Positions 43,399-52,348 of a stretch of 64,000 nucleotides of DNA are shown here, in pieces. Where the stretch lies: contig NZ_CP125942.1 of assembly GCF_039602135.1 (NCBI RefSeq), positions 2,542,001-2,606,000 of the forward strand. Direction: 5' to 3'. The first letter of the stretch is position 1. Each line of letters opens with the position of its first letter. The position numbers were made by a program, and so were the translations under genes. The stretch is from Glutamicibacter sp. B1 (GTDB taxonomy: Bacteria > Actinomycetota > Actinomycetes > Actinomycetales > Micrococcaceae). The notes under the pieces were generated by a model that was given only the letters and a program-made list of their open reading frames with translations, did not search any database and was not told the origin of the DNA.

Positions 43399-44526
43399 AT
43401 GGACGCACTGCATCAAGAACTGCTTGCCGCATTGGCTAACGTCGCCAATGACAACGGACCGGCACTGGAAGTTATTGCCGACGACACCACCAGCACAGGC
43501 TGGCGCATTGAGTATCTTCACGACCAAGACCTGCCCGGGTTCGAAAATCCCATGGTCGTGGTACGCACCTCCGGATCTACTGGTCGTGCCAAGCGCACCG
43601 TCTTGAGCGTTCAGGCACTAGCCTCTAGCGCCCAAGCCACCGCAGAATTCCTTGGGTTTGAAGGTCAATGGTTATTGGCGCTCCCGGTGCACTATGTCGC
43701 TGGGCTCAGTGTACTCACGCGCTCCCTGTTCGCTGGAACCAAGCCGGTGGTCATGGACCTAGACGGTAGCTTCTCCGCCTCCGAGTTCACCCGAGCAGCC
43801 AACCAGATGGTAGAAACTCATCGACTGACCTCACTGGTGCCAACCCAGTTGGCGCGACTGCTCGATAGTCCAGACCCGGAAACTCTTCAGACGCTCAAAC
43901 GTTTTGATGTCATCCTGCTTGGTGGCGCCCGCGCCAGCAAAGACTTGCTGATACGCGCACGCCACCACGGGCTGAAGATCTTCCAAACCTATGGGTCTTC
44001 AGAGACTTCGGGTGGGCTGGTTTATAACGGCACGGCACTTCCTGGAGTGCAACTGGCTGAGCATGACTCACGCATTTGGGTTTCTGGACCGATGCTGGCC
44101 GATGGTTATGCCAATGCTCCAGAAGCCACGGCCGAACACTTTGTCCATAGCGAAGGACGTCGTTGGTACGTGACCGATGATCTAGGCACCGTTGACGGGC
44201 AAAGACTAAGTATCGTCGGACGCATTGATGATGTCATCAACACCGGTGGGATCAAACTTTCAGCTTCCAAGATTGAAGGGCTGCTCGAAGAATTCTTCAC
44301 CCAAACTCTCGTCGTCTCCGTACCTGATCCACAGTGGGGTCAGAGTGTCGGTCTGGCTTATTCCGGCCCTACAAAAACGGACGATGCCTTCGACGCGGTA
44401 CGCCGAACGCTGGGCAAAGAAGCTGTTCCCAAGCATGTGCGCCACTATCCACACGGCTTACCTCTGCTTCCTAATGGTAAGTTCGACCGCCGGTTGATCA
44501 TTGATGAATTAGCGGTTCACGAGTAG
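43399..44526 (+). CDS. menE: o-Succinylbenzoate-CoA ligase MenE (short actinobacterial form)
   Basis: 375-residue ANL-family ligase, shorter than the 450-500 residues of enterobacterial MenE but usual for actinobacteria. The ATP loop is VVRTSGSTGRAKRTVLS at about 55, then LALPVHYVAGLSVLTRSL, QTYGSSETSGG, the hinge VGRIDDVINTGGIKLS and the C-terminal catalytic Lys in LPNGKFDRR. It activates o-succinylbenzoate for MenB. AAGGACG precedes the ATG. Confidence 0.9.
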   Translation: MDALHQELLAALANVANDNGPALEVIADDTTSTGWRIEYLHDQDLPGFENPMVVVRTSGSTGRAKRTVLSVQALASSAQATAEFLGFEGQWLLALPVHYVAGLSVLTRSLFAGTKPVVMDLDGSFSASEFTRAANQMVETHRLTSLVPTQLARLLDSPDPETLQTLKRFDVILLGGARASKDLLIRARHHGLKIFQTYGSSETSGGLVYNGTALPGVQLAEHDSRIWVSGPMLADGYANAPEATAEHFVHSEGRRWYVTDDLGTVDGQRLSIVGRIDDVINTGGIKLSASKIEGLLEEFFTQTLVVSVPDPQWGQSVGLAYSGPTKTDDAFDAVRRTLGKEAVPKHVRHYPHGLPLLPNGKFDRRLIIDELAVHE

Positions 44527-44601
44527 TCTCGATTCGCCTTGCCTGCATAATCGCGGGAAACTAGAGGGTACGATTTTTCTTTTGCCCTGAAAGGACTGAA
44601 A

Positions 44602-45486
44602 GTGGCCACACTTTCCCAATGGGTTTCGGGTGCACGCCTGCGCACCTTGCCTATCGTCATTGCCCCGGTTGTTATCGGCACCGCGGCCGCCCTGGGCGAA
44701 ACAGGAACCATTCATTGGTTGCGTTTTGTTCTCGCCTTGCTGGTCGGACTGCTACTGCAAATTGGTGTGAACTACTCCAATGACTACTCCGACGGCATCC
44801 GCGGCACTGACGATGACCGAGTTGGCCCCTTGCGTCTGACCGGTTCCAAACTCACCGATCCGAAAAACGTGCGCAATGTTGCCTTTGGTTGCTTTGGTCT
44901 TGCCGCAGTATTCGGTTTGGCTCTGGTCATCATTTCGGCATCGTGGCCACTGTTGCTCGTCGGCGTGGCTGCGATATTTGCCGCATGGGGGTACACCGGA
45001 GGTAAGAACCCCTACGGCTACCGAGGCCTAGGAGATATTTATGTCTTCATCTTCTTCGGCCTGGTCGCAACCTTAGGCACGACGTTCACCCAGATCAACG
45101 AGCTGACGCTGACCTCGTTATGGGGTGCCATTGGTACGGGTCTGATTGGTTGCGCCCTGCTGATGGCTAATAACGTGCGTGATATTCCCACTGATAAAGA
45201 GGTTGGGAAGATTACTCTTGCGGTTCGTCTCGGGGAAAATAACGCCCGACTCAGCTACGTAGTTATGCTCACGATAGCTATCTTGTTGCCCTTGCTATCT
45301 ACTGGAACTTTCCCTTGGATGTGGCTGGTACTTATTACCTTCGTCCCAGCTATCGCACCGTCCATGCTCATGCTGCGTGAACCCCAACTTCCAAAGCTCG
45401 TACAGGTCCTCAAACAGACCGGTATCTTGAACATGGTTTATGCAGTCTTGTTTGCCTTGGCAATCATTCTTGATGTGTGGTTCTAA
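44602..45486 (+). CDS. menA: DHNA polyprenyltransferase MenA
   Basis: 294-residue UbiA-family membrane enzyme with about nine membrane spans. The first Asp motif is NDYSDGIRGTDDDRVGPLRLTGS in two parts at about 57-80, and the second NNVRDIPTDKEVGK at about 190. It joins the polyprenyl tail (from the synthase at 1309-2406) to 1,4-dihydroxy-2-naphthoate. The GTG start follows AAAGGACTGAAA. It ends at a strong terminator. Confidence 0.95.
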   Translation: MATLSQWVSGARLRTLPIVIAPVVIGTAAALGETGTIHWLRFVLALLVGLLLQIGVNYSNDYSDGIRGTDDDRVGPLRLTGSKLTDPKNVRNVAFGCFGLAAVFGLALVIISASWPLLLVGVAAIFAAWGYTGGKNPYGYRGLGDIYVFIFFGLVATLGTTFTQINELTLTSLWGAIGTGLIGCALLMANNVRDIPTDKEVGKITLAVRLGENNARLSYVVMLTIAILLPLLSTGTFPWMWLVLITFVPAIAPSMLMLREPQLPKLVQVLKQTGILNMVYAVLFALAIILDVWF

Positions 45487-45507
45487 CTAGCGTCAAGCGT
45501 TCACACG

Positions 45508-45560
45508 CAAAAAGCCTTGGTTTCTCAGTCCGTTTAGGGACTGAGAAACCAAGGCTTTTT
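45508..45560. terminator. Terminator between menA and DUF4229 gene
   Basis: AAAAAGCCTTGGTTTCTCAG pairs with CTGAGAAACCAAGGCTTTTT around TCCGTTTAGGGA, A-tract and T-tract on the two sides. Confidence 0.92.
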
Positions 45561-45618
45561 CCTTTGAACTCTGCAGTGCTGACTTCCTCGCTCACACTGT
45601 TCAAGCACCAACCAGTAT

Positions 45619-45909
45619 TTACTCGGCAGGTGGCTGCATCTTTCGTTGTGCTTCGTCGTATTCGTCCTCGATCGCCTCTTCAGCCAGCTGCTTGTTGGTC
45701 TTATTCGCGGAGGTCTTATTGAAAGCCTTACGCACATCTTCACTGGCCTTGAGGCGTAGCTTGTTGAAGAACAAGTAGGCAACGGCGAAGGCAAAAATCA
45801 GGCCAATAATTCCGGAGACGAAGATTGGCCAGTTCAGGCCAAGGAACAGACCTAGGAACACCACGCAGAATATGCCTAGACGAAGAACTGTATATTTCAG
45901 AAACTGCAT
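45619..45909 (-). CDS. DUF4229 membrane protein
   Basis: 96-residue protein with two membrane segments (VLRLGIFCVVFLGLFLGL and WPIFVSGIIGLIFAFAVAYLFF) and a charged cytoplasmic tail. It matches the actinobacterial DUF4229 pattern, which is commonly found beside menA; function unknown. Confidence 0.75.
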   Translation of the reverse strand: MQFLKYTVLRLGIFCVVFLGLFLGLNWPIFVSGIIGLIFAFAVAYLFFNKLRLKASEDVRKAFNKTSANKTNKQLAEEAIEDEYDEAQRKMQPPAE

Positions 45910-45962
45910 AGCTTCAAGTCTACCGATGAAGCTGTGAACAGGATTATCACTAGAATGGAATC

Positions 45963-46406
45963 ATGGTCCGCTTCTTTATATTTGCAGCAGTAGTTTCGGT
46001 CGCATTGATGATTTACACCTTGATCGAATGCAGCCGTGCGCCGAAGCATCTCGTGCGTTCCTTGCCGAAGTCAGCATGGTTCGCGGTCATCATCGTCCTG
46101 CCACTGGTGGGCGCAGTCTTATGGTTCATTCTGGGTCGCCCTGCGAGCACCGCCAATCAGCCAAGCGCACAGCAAACGGCTCCCGACGACGATGAAGATT
46201 TCTTGCGCCAATTAGAAGTCTGGCGTCGCCAGCAACAACGCGAAGCAGAGTCCAAGGCTCGTGAGCAAGAACTCAATTCCCAGGCCAAAAATAAGAAGAA
46301 TGATGATTCTGCATCCGAACCAGAATCCAATCGCGCTTCGGGCGCTGAGAAGCCCTCCCACAAGTCCGAGGACACTGACAGTGACTCACCGGATACGAAG
46401 GCCTAG
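45963..46406 (+). CDS. PLDc_N-domain membrane protein
   Basis: 147 residues. The first 62 are a PLDc_N domain: a membrane segment FFIFAAVVSVALMIYTLIEC, a short charged loop (SLPKSAWFAVII) and a second span ending WFILGRP. The remaining 85 are highly charged and Ser/Glu/Lys-rich, probably disordered. PLDc_N is normally the N-terminal anchor of cardiolipin synthases; here no catalytic domain follows. Role unknown; neighbours are menA and the cytochrome c genes. Confidence 0.8.
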   Translation: MVRFFIFAAVVSVALMIYTLIECSRAPKHLVRSLPKSAWFAVIIVLPLVGAVLWFILGRPASTANQPSAQQTAPDDDEDFLRQLEVWRRQQQREAESKAREQELNSQAKNKKNDDSASEPESNRASGAEKPSHKSEDTDSDSPDTKA

Positions 46407-46521
46407 AAACTACCTTTAGAGGCTTGTGACAGTATCTGTTCTGTCTCCGGACCCTAGTCTTGCCCCGTGAAGTACCGCTACTTCCGGGCCATGTAGCTTT
46501 CCTCTGAATGCTTTGAATTAA

Positions 46522-46567
46522 ACGTAATGAGCGATACCCCGCCGAGGCGGGGTATCGCTCATTACGT
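46522..46567 (-). terminator. Terminator of the cytochrome c maturation operon
   Basis: ACGTAATGAGCGATACCCCGCC pairs perfectly with its complement around GA, 22-bp arms, 19 bp after the ccsB stop; convergent with the PLDc_N gene. Confidence 0.88.
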
Positions 46568-46586
46568 CTTAAGCTTTGTCTAAGAC

Positions 46587-47651
46587 TTAGACTCCGGCGT
46601 AAGAGTGTAGGCCGTTGAAGTAGATGTTTACGATAGTGAAGTTGAAGACGACGCACAGGAAGCCGACAATCGACAGCCACGCCGAACGCGGACCGGTCCA
46701 ACCACCGGTGGCGCGTGCGTGCAGGTAACCTGCGTAAACAACCCAGATCACGAAGGACCAAACTTCCTTCGGGTCCCAGCCCCAGTAGCGGCCCCAGGCG
46801 GCTTCAGCCCAGATAGCTCCGGCCATCACGGTGAAGGTCCACATGACGAACGCGATGGTGTTGATACGGTAAGCGAAGTTCTCCAATGCGCCAGCACCGG
46901 GAACAACACGCATGAACGGAAGCCTGTCGCTGAGTCCAGCGGACAGTCGGTTCATACGCGAGTGCTGCATCAGCTGAAGTACGTTCATGGCAAAGCTAAT
47001 GGCAAACAGTGACGAGGACAGTACGGCGATGGAAACGTGGATGACGATCCATGGCGACTGCAGGGCAGGAACCAGGTGACCCACAGGTGTTGGGAATCCG
47101 ATGGTTGCAGCGCACAGCATCAAGGTCACGAGACCAGAAATGAATGTTCCCATGAAGCGCAGATCCTTGAAGATCAGCACCACCAGGTACACCAAGGCCA
47201 CCAGGAAAGCACCGGTGGTCAAGAACTCGTACATGTTGCCCCACGGCACGCGGTGGGCTGCCAGTGCACGAGAGACGACACCGAAACCGTGCAGAGCCAC
47301 GGCCAGCCACATCAGGACCACTGCGATGCGAGCCATCGGACGCTTGGATGAGAACTCTGTGTAGGTCATCTTGTCGGTCACGATGTCATCGCTGATGTTA
47401 TCGGCACGTTCGGCCACACCGCGACGCTTGCGGCCCGCACCGGCAACGGCGCCGTTAGCTCCAACAAGTAATTCTTCGTCGCGCTTGAGCGCTGCGGAAT
47501 CCATTTCGGAGATCGACTTGTTGGTTTTTGCCAGGTCCAAGGCAAAGACAATGAAGACCACTCCATAGACCATGGCTGCCAGCAGCATGAATAGCTGGCT
47601 GTATTCACCCAGCGATTCATTAATTGGTGCTAATGCCCCAGCGTTACCCAT
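46587..47651 (-). CDS. ccsB: Cytochrome c biogenesis protein CcsB/ResC
   Basis: 354-residue membrane protein with about eight spans. The haem-handling WWD motif is WGRYWGWDPKEVWSFVIW at about 295, and His ligands flank it (HGFGVVSRALAAHRVPWGNMYE, VIHVSIAVLSSSLFA). With ResB it moves haem across the membrane and ligates it to apocytochrome c (system II). It overlaps the resB stop by 8 bp. Confidence 0.94.
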   Translation of the reverse strand: MGNAGALAPINESLGEYSQLFMLLAAMVYGVVFIVFALDLAKTNKSISEMDSAALKRDEELLVGANGAVAGAGRKRRGVAERADNISDDIVTDKMTYTEFSSKRPMARIAVVLMWLAVALHGFGVVSRALAAHRVPWGNMYEFLTTGAFLVALVYLVVLIFKDLRFMGTFISGLVTLMLCAATIGFPTPVGHLVPALQSPWIVIHVSIAVLSSSLFAISFAMNVLQLMQHSRMNRLSAGLSDRLPFMRVVPGAGALENFAYRINTIAFVMWTFTVMAGAIWAEAAWGRYWGWDPKEVWSFVIWVVYAGYLHARATGGWTGPRSAWLSIVGFLCVVFNFTIVNIYFNGLHSYAGV

Positions 47652-49272
47652 TTACTGCTCCTTGGTTCTGCTCCTGGCTTGCCAGTGGCCAAGCCTTGTC
47701 AAAGATCTTCTGTAGTTCTGCTGCTTCGCGTTCCAGGCGCGGATCTTCGCCACGTGTCAACAATGCATATTCGATCTTACGCTTGTCGTCTTCGTGCTTC
47801 AGCTTGACCCAAACTCGACGACGTGGAGTGAACAATGAGACTCCCAATCCGAGCAAGGCCAGGGCCGCAAAGATGCCGATAGGAAGTTTGCCCGGATCAT
47901 AGTTCACGTCCAAGGCCACGTAGCGCTTGAGATCGTCAAAACTGATGCTACCTTTACCGTCCGGCAGTTCATAGGTTTGTCCAGCTTCGAGGATGATGCC
48001 ACCGGTATCGAGTTCACGACTGTTCAGCTTGGTCATCTTGTCGGTATCCAGCACAAACACGTTCTGCGGATTACCACTATCCAGACCCAAATCGCCGTAG
48101 AAGGAGTTTAGGTGCAACTGCGGGTTAATAGCATTAGGGTCGCCCGAAATGCCGAAACCGTTCTCGTCAACCAGTGCGGTTGGCAGCAAGAAGCCCTGGA
48201 AGCCCAGCTGGTCCGGGACTGCGTCGGGAACCTTCAGTACGAACATCGAGGTGTAAACCGAGTCCTGTGGAACTGATACGGCCGGACCCGAGTAAGCGAT
48301 ATTGCCCTTACCATCGCGCACAGTAATCACCGGTGCGTAGCCATTACCCACCAGGTACACGTCAGCACCGTTGATGCGCAGTGGGTGGTTGACCTTCAGG
48401 TCCTGCTTTTCCGGCTCAGACTGTGCGGTCTTGCGGACCTCAACATGCGCGGTGAAGTCTAGTGGCTGGCCAAAGTGTGATTCGGATTCACGGTCAAAAA
48501 CAATGTCGAACTTGTCCAGCTTCACCGAATAACCTGGCAACTTATCGGCGTTAAAAGTCGTGCCAGGGGTGAATGAATCGTAGGCAACCAGCGAGTTGAC
48601 GAAGGTCTCCCCTTCGACCAGCACACGCTGGCCGGTGTATCCAAATGCGCCACCAACTGCGGCAGAAACAAGGACACCGATCAGGGAAATATGGAACACC
48701 AAGTTACCGATTTCACGGGTGTACCCGCGTTCCGCCGAGACCGAGCGGCCGCTGGCATCTTCACGACGTTCCACACGGTAGCCGCGTTTTTTCAGAATCT
48801 TGAATGAGTCATCAATGATCTGATCATCGTCGGGAGTGTCCGACTCGCCTTCAAGGATTTCATGGGACGCGTACTGTGGCAGCCTGTCCAGACGTGCCGG
48901 AGTACGTGGTGGAGGGGTGCGCAAGGCCTGAGCGTGCTTCTTCACACGCGGGACGATACAGCCGACGAGGGAAACGAACAGCAGGATGTAAATGGCGGAG
49001 AACCAGACGGAGGAATACACCTCAAACATCTGGAATCGGTCAAGCCAAGGACCTGCGACAGGGTGCTGATCCAGATACTGCACGACCGTCTCTGGATTTG
49101 ATGCGCGCTGCGGGAAAATTGAACCCGGTACTGCGGCCACGGCCAGCAACAATAGCAAGAACAATGCTGTTGGCATCGAGGTCAGCTGGGTCCAGATCCA
49201 GCGCATGAACCCTACGAATCCTAGCGCTGGGGCGTCCTGGTGCCCTTTGATTTTCCGTTGTTGTTTCGCCAT
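47644..49272 (-). CDS. resB: Cytochrome c biogenesis protein ResB
   Basis: 542-residue system II partner. It has N-terminal membrane segments (LTSMPTALFLLLLLAVAAVPGS, YSSVWFSAIYILLFVSLVGC), RRVED-type cytoplasmic stretch, LVFHISLIGVLVSAAVGGAFGY and a large extracytoplasmic domain (about 220-440). A last span is IGIFAALALLGLGVSLFTPRRRVWV. The start codon abuts the ccdA stop. Confidence 0.93.
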   Translation of the reverse strand: MAKQQRKIKGHQDAPALGFVGFMRWIWTQLTSMPTALFLLLLLAVAAVPGSIFPQRASNPETVVQYLDQHPVAGPWLDRFQMFEVYSSVWFSAIYILLFVSLVGCIVPRVKKHAQALRTPPPRTPARLDRLPQYASHEILEGESDTPDDDQIIDDSFKILKKRGYRVERREDASGRSVSAERGYTREIGNLVFHISLIGVLVSAAVGGAFGYTGQRVLVEGETFVNSLVAYDSFTPGTTFNADKLPGYSVKLDKFDIVFDRESESHFGQPLDFTAHVEVRKTAQSEPEKQDLKVNHPLRINGADVYLVGNGYAPVITVRDGKGNIAYSGPAVSVPQDSVYTSMFVLKVPDAVPDQLGFQGFLLPTALVDENGFGISGDPNAINPQLHLNSFYGDLGLDSGNPQNVFVLDTDKMTKLNSRELDTGGIILEAGQTYELPDGKGSISFDDLKRYVALDVNYDPGKLPIGIFAALALLGLGVSLFTPRRRVWVKLKHEDDKRKIEYALLTRGEDPRLEREAAELQKIFDKAWPLASQEQNQGAVNG

Positions 49273-50039
49273 TAAATTGGCAACCTCACTTCATTGGCAA
49301 ACCAGTTTTGCAGTTCCGAAACCCATGATCCCCACAGGCCGGTCATCATGACCACGCCCAGTGCGATGAGCAATGCGCCGCCAAAACGCATGATGAACAA
49401 CTGGTGTTTTCGGAAGAACGCCAGTGCCTGCATTCCACGTTGCAATCCCAGTGCAATGAGGATGAATGGCAGACCGAGTCCCAGACAATAGAACACCGTC
49501 AGGAGGGTACCTCGGGCCACATTGGCATCAGTTCCCGTCGACATAATCAACACGGCGCTCAAGGTTGGACCGATACACGGGGCCCAGCCAAGCCCAAAGG
49601 TCAGGCCAAGAACCGGTGCTCCCCATAGACCTGCAGGTGGTTTTTTGTGAATTTTGCGATCTCGTTGCATCCAGGAGAATCCGCCCATGAACACAATGCC
49701 CATGAACACAACAACGAGTCCCAAGATTTGGGTGACCCAGGAACCGTTAAACCTCAACCAGGCGGTCGCTTGGCTAAAGAGGACGCCTGCGGCAATGAAG
49801 ACCACCGAGAATCCCAAAACGAAGAGCAAGATCCCCAAGACGACACGGCCGCGACGGTGCTCTTTCAAATCGGCACCGGTCAGACCGGTGACATATCCAA
49901 GGTATCCGGGCACCAATGGCAGCACGCAGGGAGAAAGGAAAGATACCAAACCTGCCAATAGCGCCACGGGCGCAGCAAGCAAGAGCGACCCGTCTAAGAC
50001 GATGTCGGCAAATGGATTAGAAGTCACCGTCCAGATCAC
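49272..50039 (-). CDS. ccdA: Thiol-disulfide transmembrane carrier CcdA
   Basis: 255-residue CcdA/DsbD-type protein with six spans. The two redox Cys motifs are FLSPCVLPLVPGYLGYVTG at about 36 and GWAPCIGPTLSAVL at about 155. It passes reducing power from cytosolic thioredoxin to ResA. The GTG start overlaps the resA stop (GTGA). Confidence 0.94.
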   Translation of the reverse strand: MIWTVTSNPFADIVLDGSLLLAAPVALLAGLVSFLSPCVLPLVPGYLGYVTGLTGADLKEHRRGRVVLGILLFVLGFSVVFIAAGVLFSQATAWLRFNGSWVTQILGLVVVFMGIVFMGGFSWMQRDRKIHKKPPAGLWGAPVLGLTFGLGWAPCIGPTLSAVLIMSTGTDANVARGTLLTVFYCLGLGLPFILIALGLQRGMQALAFFRKHQLFIMRFGGALLIALGVVMMTGLWGSWVSELQNWFANEVRLPI

Positions 50040-50659
50040 AACTTCTCGGTCAGGGCGGTGTCAATCAGCGACTTCAAGGTGCCAGGTTCAACGGCGCCAA
50101 TGATTCGCGCGCGAACGCGACCCTCACGGTCCAAAACCAAGGTAGACGGGACTGCCTGCAGTGGCACGTACTTGGTCATGGCCAACTGTACATCACCGTT
50201 GGTGTCCTGAATTGATTCGTAGGGAAGATCAAAGGTTCGTTCGAAGGCCTTCGCGGCTTCAGCTTCGTCGCGAACATTGATACCGATGAATTCGACCTTA
50301 TCGCCAAAGTCGTTGGCCAGCTTCTTCAGATCCGGTGCTTCAATCCGGCAAGGTGCACAGGCGGCATACCAGAAGTTCATCACAATTGGCTTGCCCTGCC
50401 AATCGCTGAAATCAACGTCAGTACCGTGATACGTCTTTGACTTGAGCTCTACAGGATCACTGCGTTTGGCAACTTCGTATTCTTCAACGGCGCCATCGCC
50501 AGCGATGTAGTTTTTGCCATCGCCACTATTAGCTTGTGCGGTCAAGGTATCTTCCTTGCCACTGCATGCTGCCAGGGGGACGATGGCGGCAGCTACCATC
50601 AGCGAACGCAGCATGGTGCGTCGGCTCAGATCACGAGGATTAGGCACAGGACTAGTCAT
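50036..50659 (-). CDS. resA: ResA/TlpA-like thioredoxin lipoprotein
   Basis: 207-residue exported thioredoxin. The N-terminus LSRRTMLRSLMVAAAIVPLAAC combines a twin-Arg motif with a lipobox (read here in two overlapping parts, ending LAAC). The redox motif is FWYAACAPCRIEAPDL (CAPC), and the cis-Pro segment is AVPSTLVLDREG. It keeps apocytochrome c haem-binding Cys reduced. ATG at 50659 follows CAGGAG; an in-frame start ten codons upstream would overlap the phosphatase gene. Confidence 0.9.
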   Translation of the reverse strand: MTSPVPNPRDLSRRTMLRSLMVAAAIVPLAACSGKEDTLTAQANSGDGKNYIAGDGAVEEYEVAKRSDPVELKSKTYHGTDVDFSDWQGKPIVMNFWYAACAPCRIEAPDLKKLANDFGDKVEFIGINVRDEAEAAKAFERTFDLPYESIQDTNGDVQLAMTKYVPLQAVPSTLVLDREGRVRARIIGAVEPGTLKSLIDTALTEKL

Positions 50660-50663
50660 TTCC

Positions 50664-51326
50664 TTAGGCTCCTGGAATATTTGCGGCACCGGCCAATAGC
50701 TCGGGGCATGGTTCGGTGTACCGCACGGAAACTAATTCGTCCCCGTCAAAATCAAAGCTGGTAATAGAGGCGAGGGTGCATTCGCGTTGCCGCGGATCGT
50801 GCCACAACGGCTTATTTTCGGCGTCCCGTCGGGTCACCCAGATCGGCAACTGGTGGCTCACGATGATGACCTCAGCATCAGCACCGTGTTCGGCAACAGC
50901 AGTACGACGGTGGTCATCCATCGCTTCACGCATGCGCTGCACCTGCTGAACGTAAGGCTCACCCCATGAAGGCTTGAGTGGGTTGACCAATAGTGGCCAG
51001 TACTTTGGCTGGCGTAGATGGTCAGCAACCTTGGATAAGCCCTGAAGTTTGTTGCCGGCTTCAATGACTCGGTCATCAGAATGAATCGGAAGGTTCAAAG
51101 CTTGACTGGTCGGTGCGGCAGTCTGCTGCGCACGAATCAATGGAGACGCCACGAGCCGAACCACATTGGCTCCCTCGGCCTGACGCTGTGCGAAGAATTC
51201 ACCAGCAGCATCAGCCATCTTGAAACCCAGCTCCGAGAGTCCGAAACCGGGGATCCGTCCGTAGAGGATACGGTCAGGGTTGAAAACTTCCCCATGGCGC
51301 AACAAATGGACGGTCGTTAAAGGCAT
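50664..51326 (-). CDS. Histidine phosphatase family protein
   Basis: 220-residue phosphoglycerate-mutase-like enzyme. Catalytic LLRHGEVFNPDRILYG at about 8, second Arg in ASPLIRAQQTA, Glu in EAGNKLQGL and the second His in IIVSHQLPIWV. The substrate is unknown. It is first in an operon with resA-ccdA-resB-ccsB, a linkage common in Micrococcaceae, but no biochemical link to cytochrome c is apparent. Confidence 0.88.
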   Translation of the reverse strand: MPLTTVHLLRHGEVFNPDRILYGRIPGFGLSELGFKMADAAGEFFAQRQAEGANVVRLVASPLIRAQQTAAPTSQALNLPIHSDDRVIEAGNKLQGLSKVADHLRQPKYWPLLVNPLKPSWGEPYVQQVQRMREAMDDHRRTAVAEHGADAEVIIVSHQLPIWVTRRDAENKPLWHDPRQRECTLASITSFDFDGDELVSVRYTEPCPELLAGAANIPGA

Positions 51327-51502
51327 GAGTCCAGTGTCTCAAAGATTCAGTGCGAAACCGCCATATTGTGTCCACCATCAACTATTCACAGCGCATGCAT
51401 GGGATTCCCATATGGAAAAACCATCCTTTCGGAGGGCTTGCTCACAAAGCTGTGCCACTAGTCTTAGTAATAAAGGTAATTCGACCCAAAGGATGATGAA
51501 TT

Positions 51503-52261
51503 ATGAGCAACTACGATCCGAACCAACCGGGCCAGCCATATAACCCGGAATCAGGTGCTCAGAACCCGGCCCCGAACCCGTATGGTGAAAACCCATACGC
51601 GCAACAGCCTTCCTCGTACCAGCAGAACCCTTACGGGCAGTCTCCGATGGCACCTGGTTTTAACCAGTACCCAAATCAGGGCGGTTACGCTGCAGTTCAG
51701 GCACCCAAAGAGCGTCCGAAGACTCTGCAGATTTCCTTCTTGCTGATTCTGCTTTCAGGAGTCGTGGGCGCGATCGCCAGTTGGATGATTTCTACCTCCA
51801 ACATGTTTGGCAACATGATTTCCACGCAGTGGTCATTGATTGAGCCAGAATTACAATCACAAATGCAGTCCACGCCTGAGATGGCTCAGGACCCTACCTT
51901 GCAGCAGATGATGAGCAGCCCTGAGGCTTTCATTTCACAGGCCAACACCATGTTGTCCAGCTTTGCTTTGGTGGGGGCCGTTATTTCGGTCATCCTGTAC
52001 TTCTTGGTTGGTTTCTTTGTTGGCCGTGGTGTCGGAGCCATGCGTGTCATTGCCACGATCTTGGCTGTACTCTCGCTCTTCGGTCTGTTCTCCACGGTGC
52101 CGATGATCAGCATGTACGCTGACAGCGAGGCCGGTGCCCTGAACGCGGTCTACATCATCGGGATCTTGCTCGGCATCGCCGGTGTAGTCTTCGCGTGGTT
52201 GCGTCCGTCATCGGAATACATTGCACAACGTCGTATGGCACGTCGCGCTGGCTACCGCTAA
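51503..52261 (+). CDS. Pro/Gln-rich four-span membrane protein (DUF4064-like)
   Basis: 252 residues. The first 70 are low-complexity Asn/Pro/Gln/Tyr (YNPESG, NPYGENPYAQ, YQQNPYGQ repeats), probably a disordered cytoplasmic tail. Four membrane spans follow: LQISFLLILLSGVVGAIASWMI, FALVGAVISVILYFLVGFFVG, VIATILAVLSLFGLFSTVPMI and AVYIIGILLGIAGVVFAWL. Resembles actinobacterial DUF4064-type proteins. Function unknown; monocistronic and convergent with rex. Confidence 0.7.
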   Translation: MSNYDPNQPGQPYNPESGAQNPAPNPYGENPYAQQPSSYQQNPYGQSPMAPGFNQYPNQGGYAAVQAPKERPKTLQISFLLILLSGVVGAIASWMISTSNMFGNMISTQWSLIEPELQSQMQSTPEMAQDPTLQQMMSSPEAFISQANTMLSSFALVGAVISVILYFLVGFFVGRGVGAMRVIATILAVLSLFGLFSTVPMISMYADSEAGALNAVYIIGILLGIAGVVFAWLRPSSEYIAQRRMARRAGYR

Positions 52262-52285
52262 ACCGATAGCTCGTCCATAGCCAAA

Positions 52286-52332
52286 AATAGCGTTGTTCTT
52301 TCGTCAAAACTGACGAAAGAACAACGCTATTG
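52286..52332. terminator. Bidirectional terminator between membrane-protein gene and rex
   Basis: AATAGCGTTGTTCTTTCGTCA pairs perfectly with its complement around AAAC; 21-bp arms between convergent genes. Confidence 0.9.
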
Positions 52333-52348
52333 GTTTATCTGCTTGGAT

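Noticed and set aside
47037..47364. Overlapping plus-strand open frames of about 90-105 codons inside ccsB
   Set aside because: They are antisense to a clearly conserved membrane protein gene, have no ribosome site and show His/Gln-rich composition typical of opposite-strand shadows.
51399..51411. Palindrome ATGGGA-T-TCCCAT upstream of the Pro/Gln-rich membrane protein
   Set aside because: Six-base arms are common by chance and no second copy is seen.
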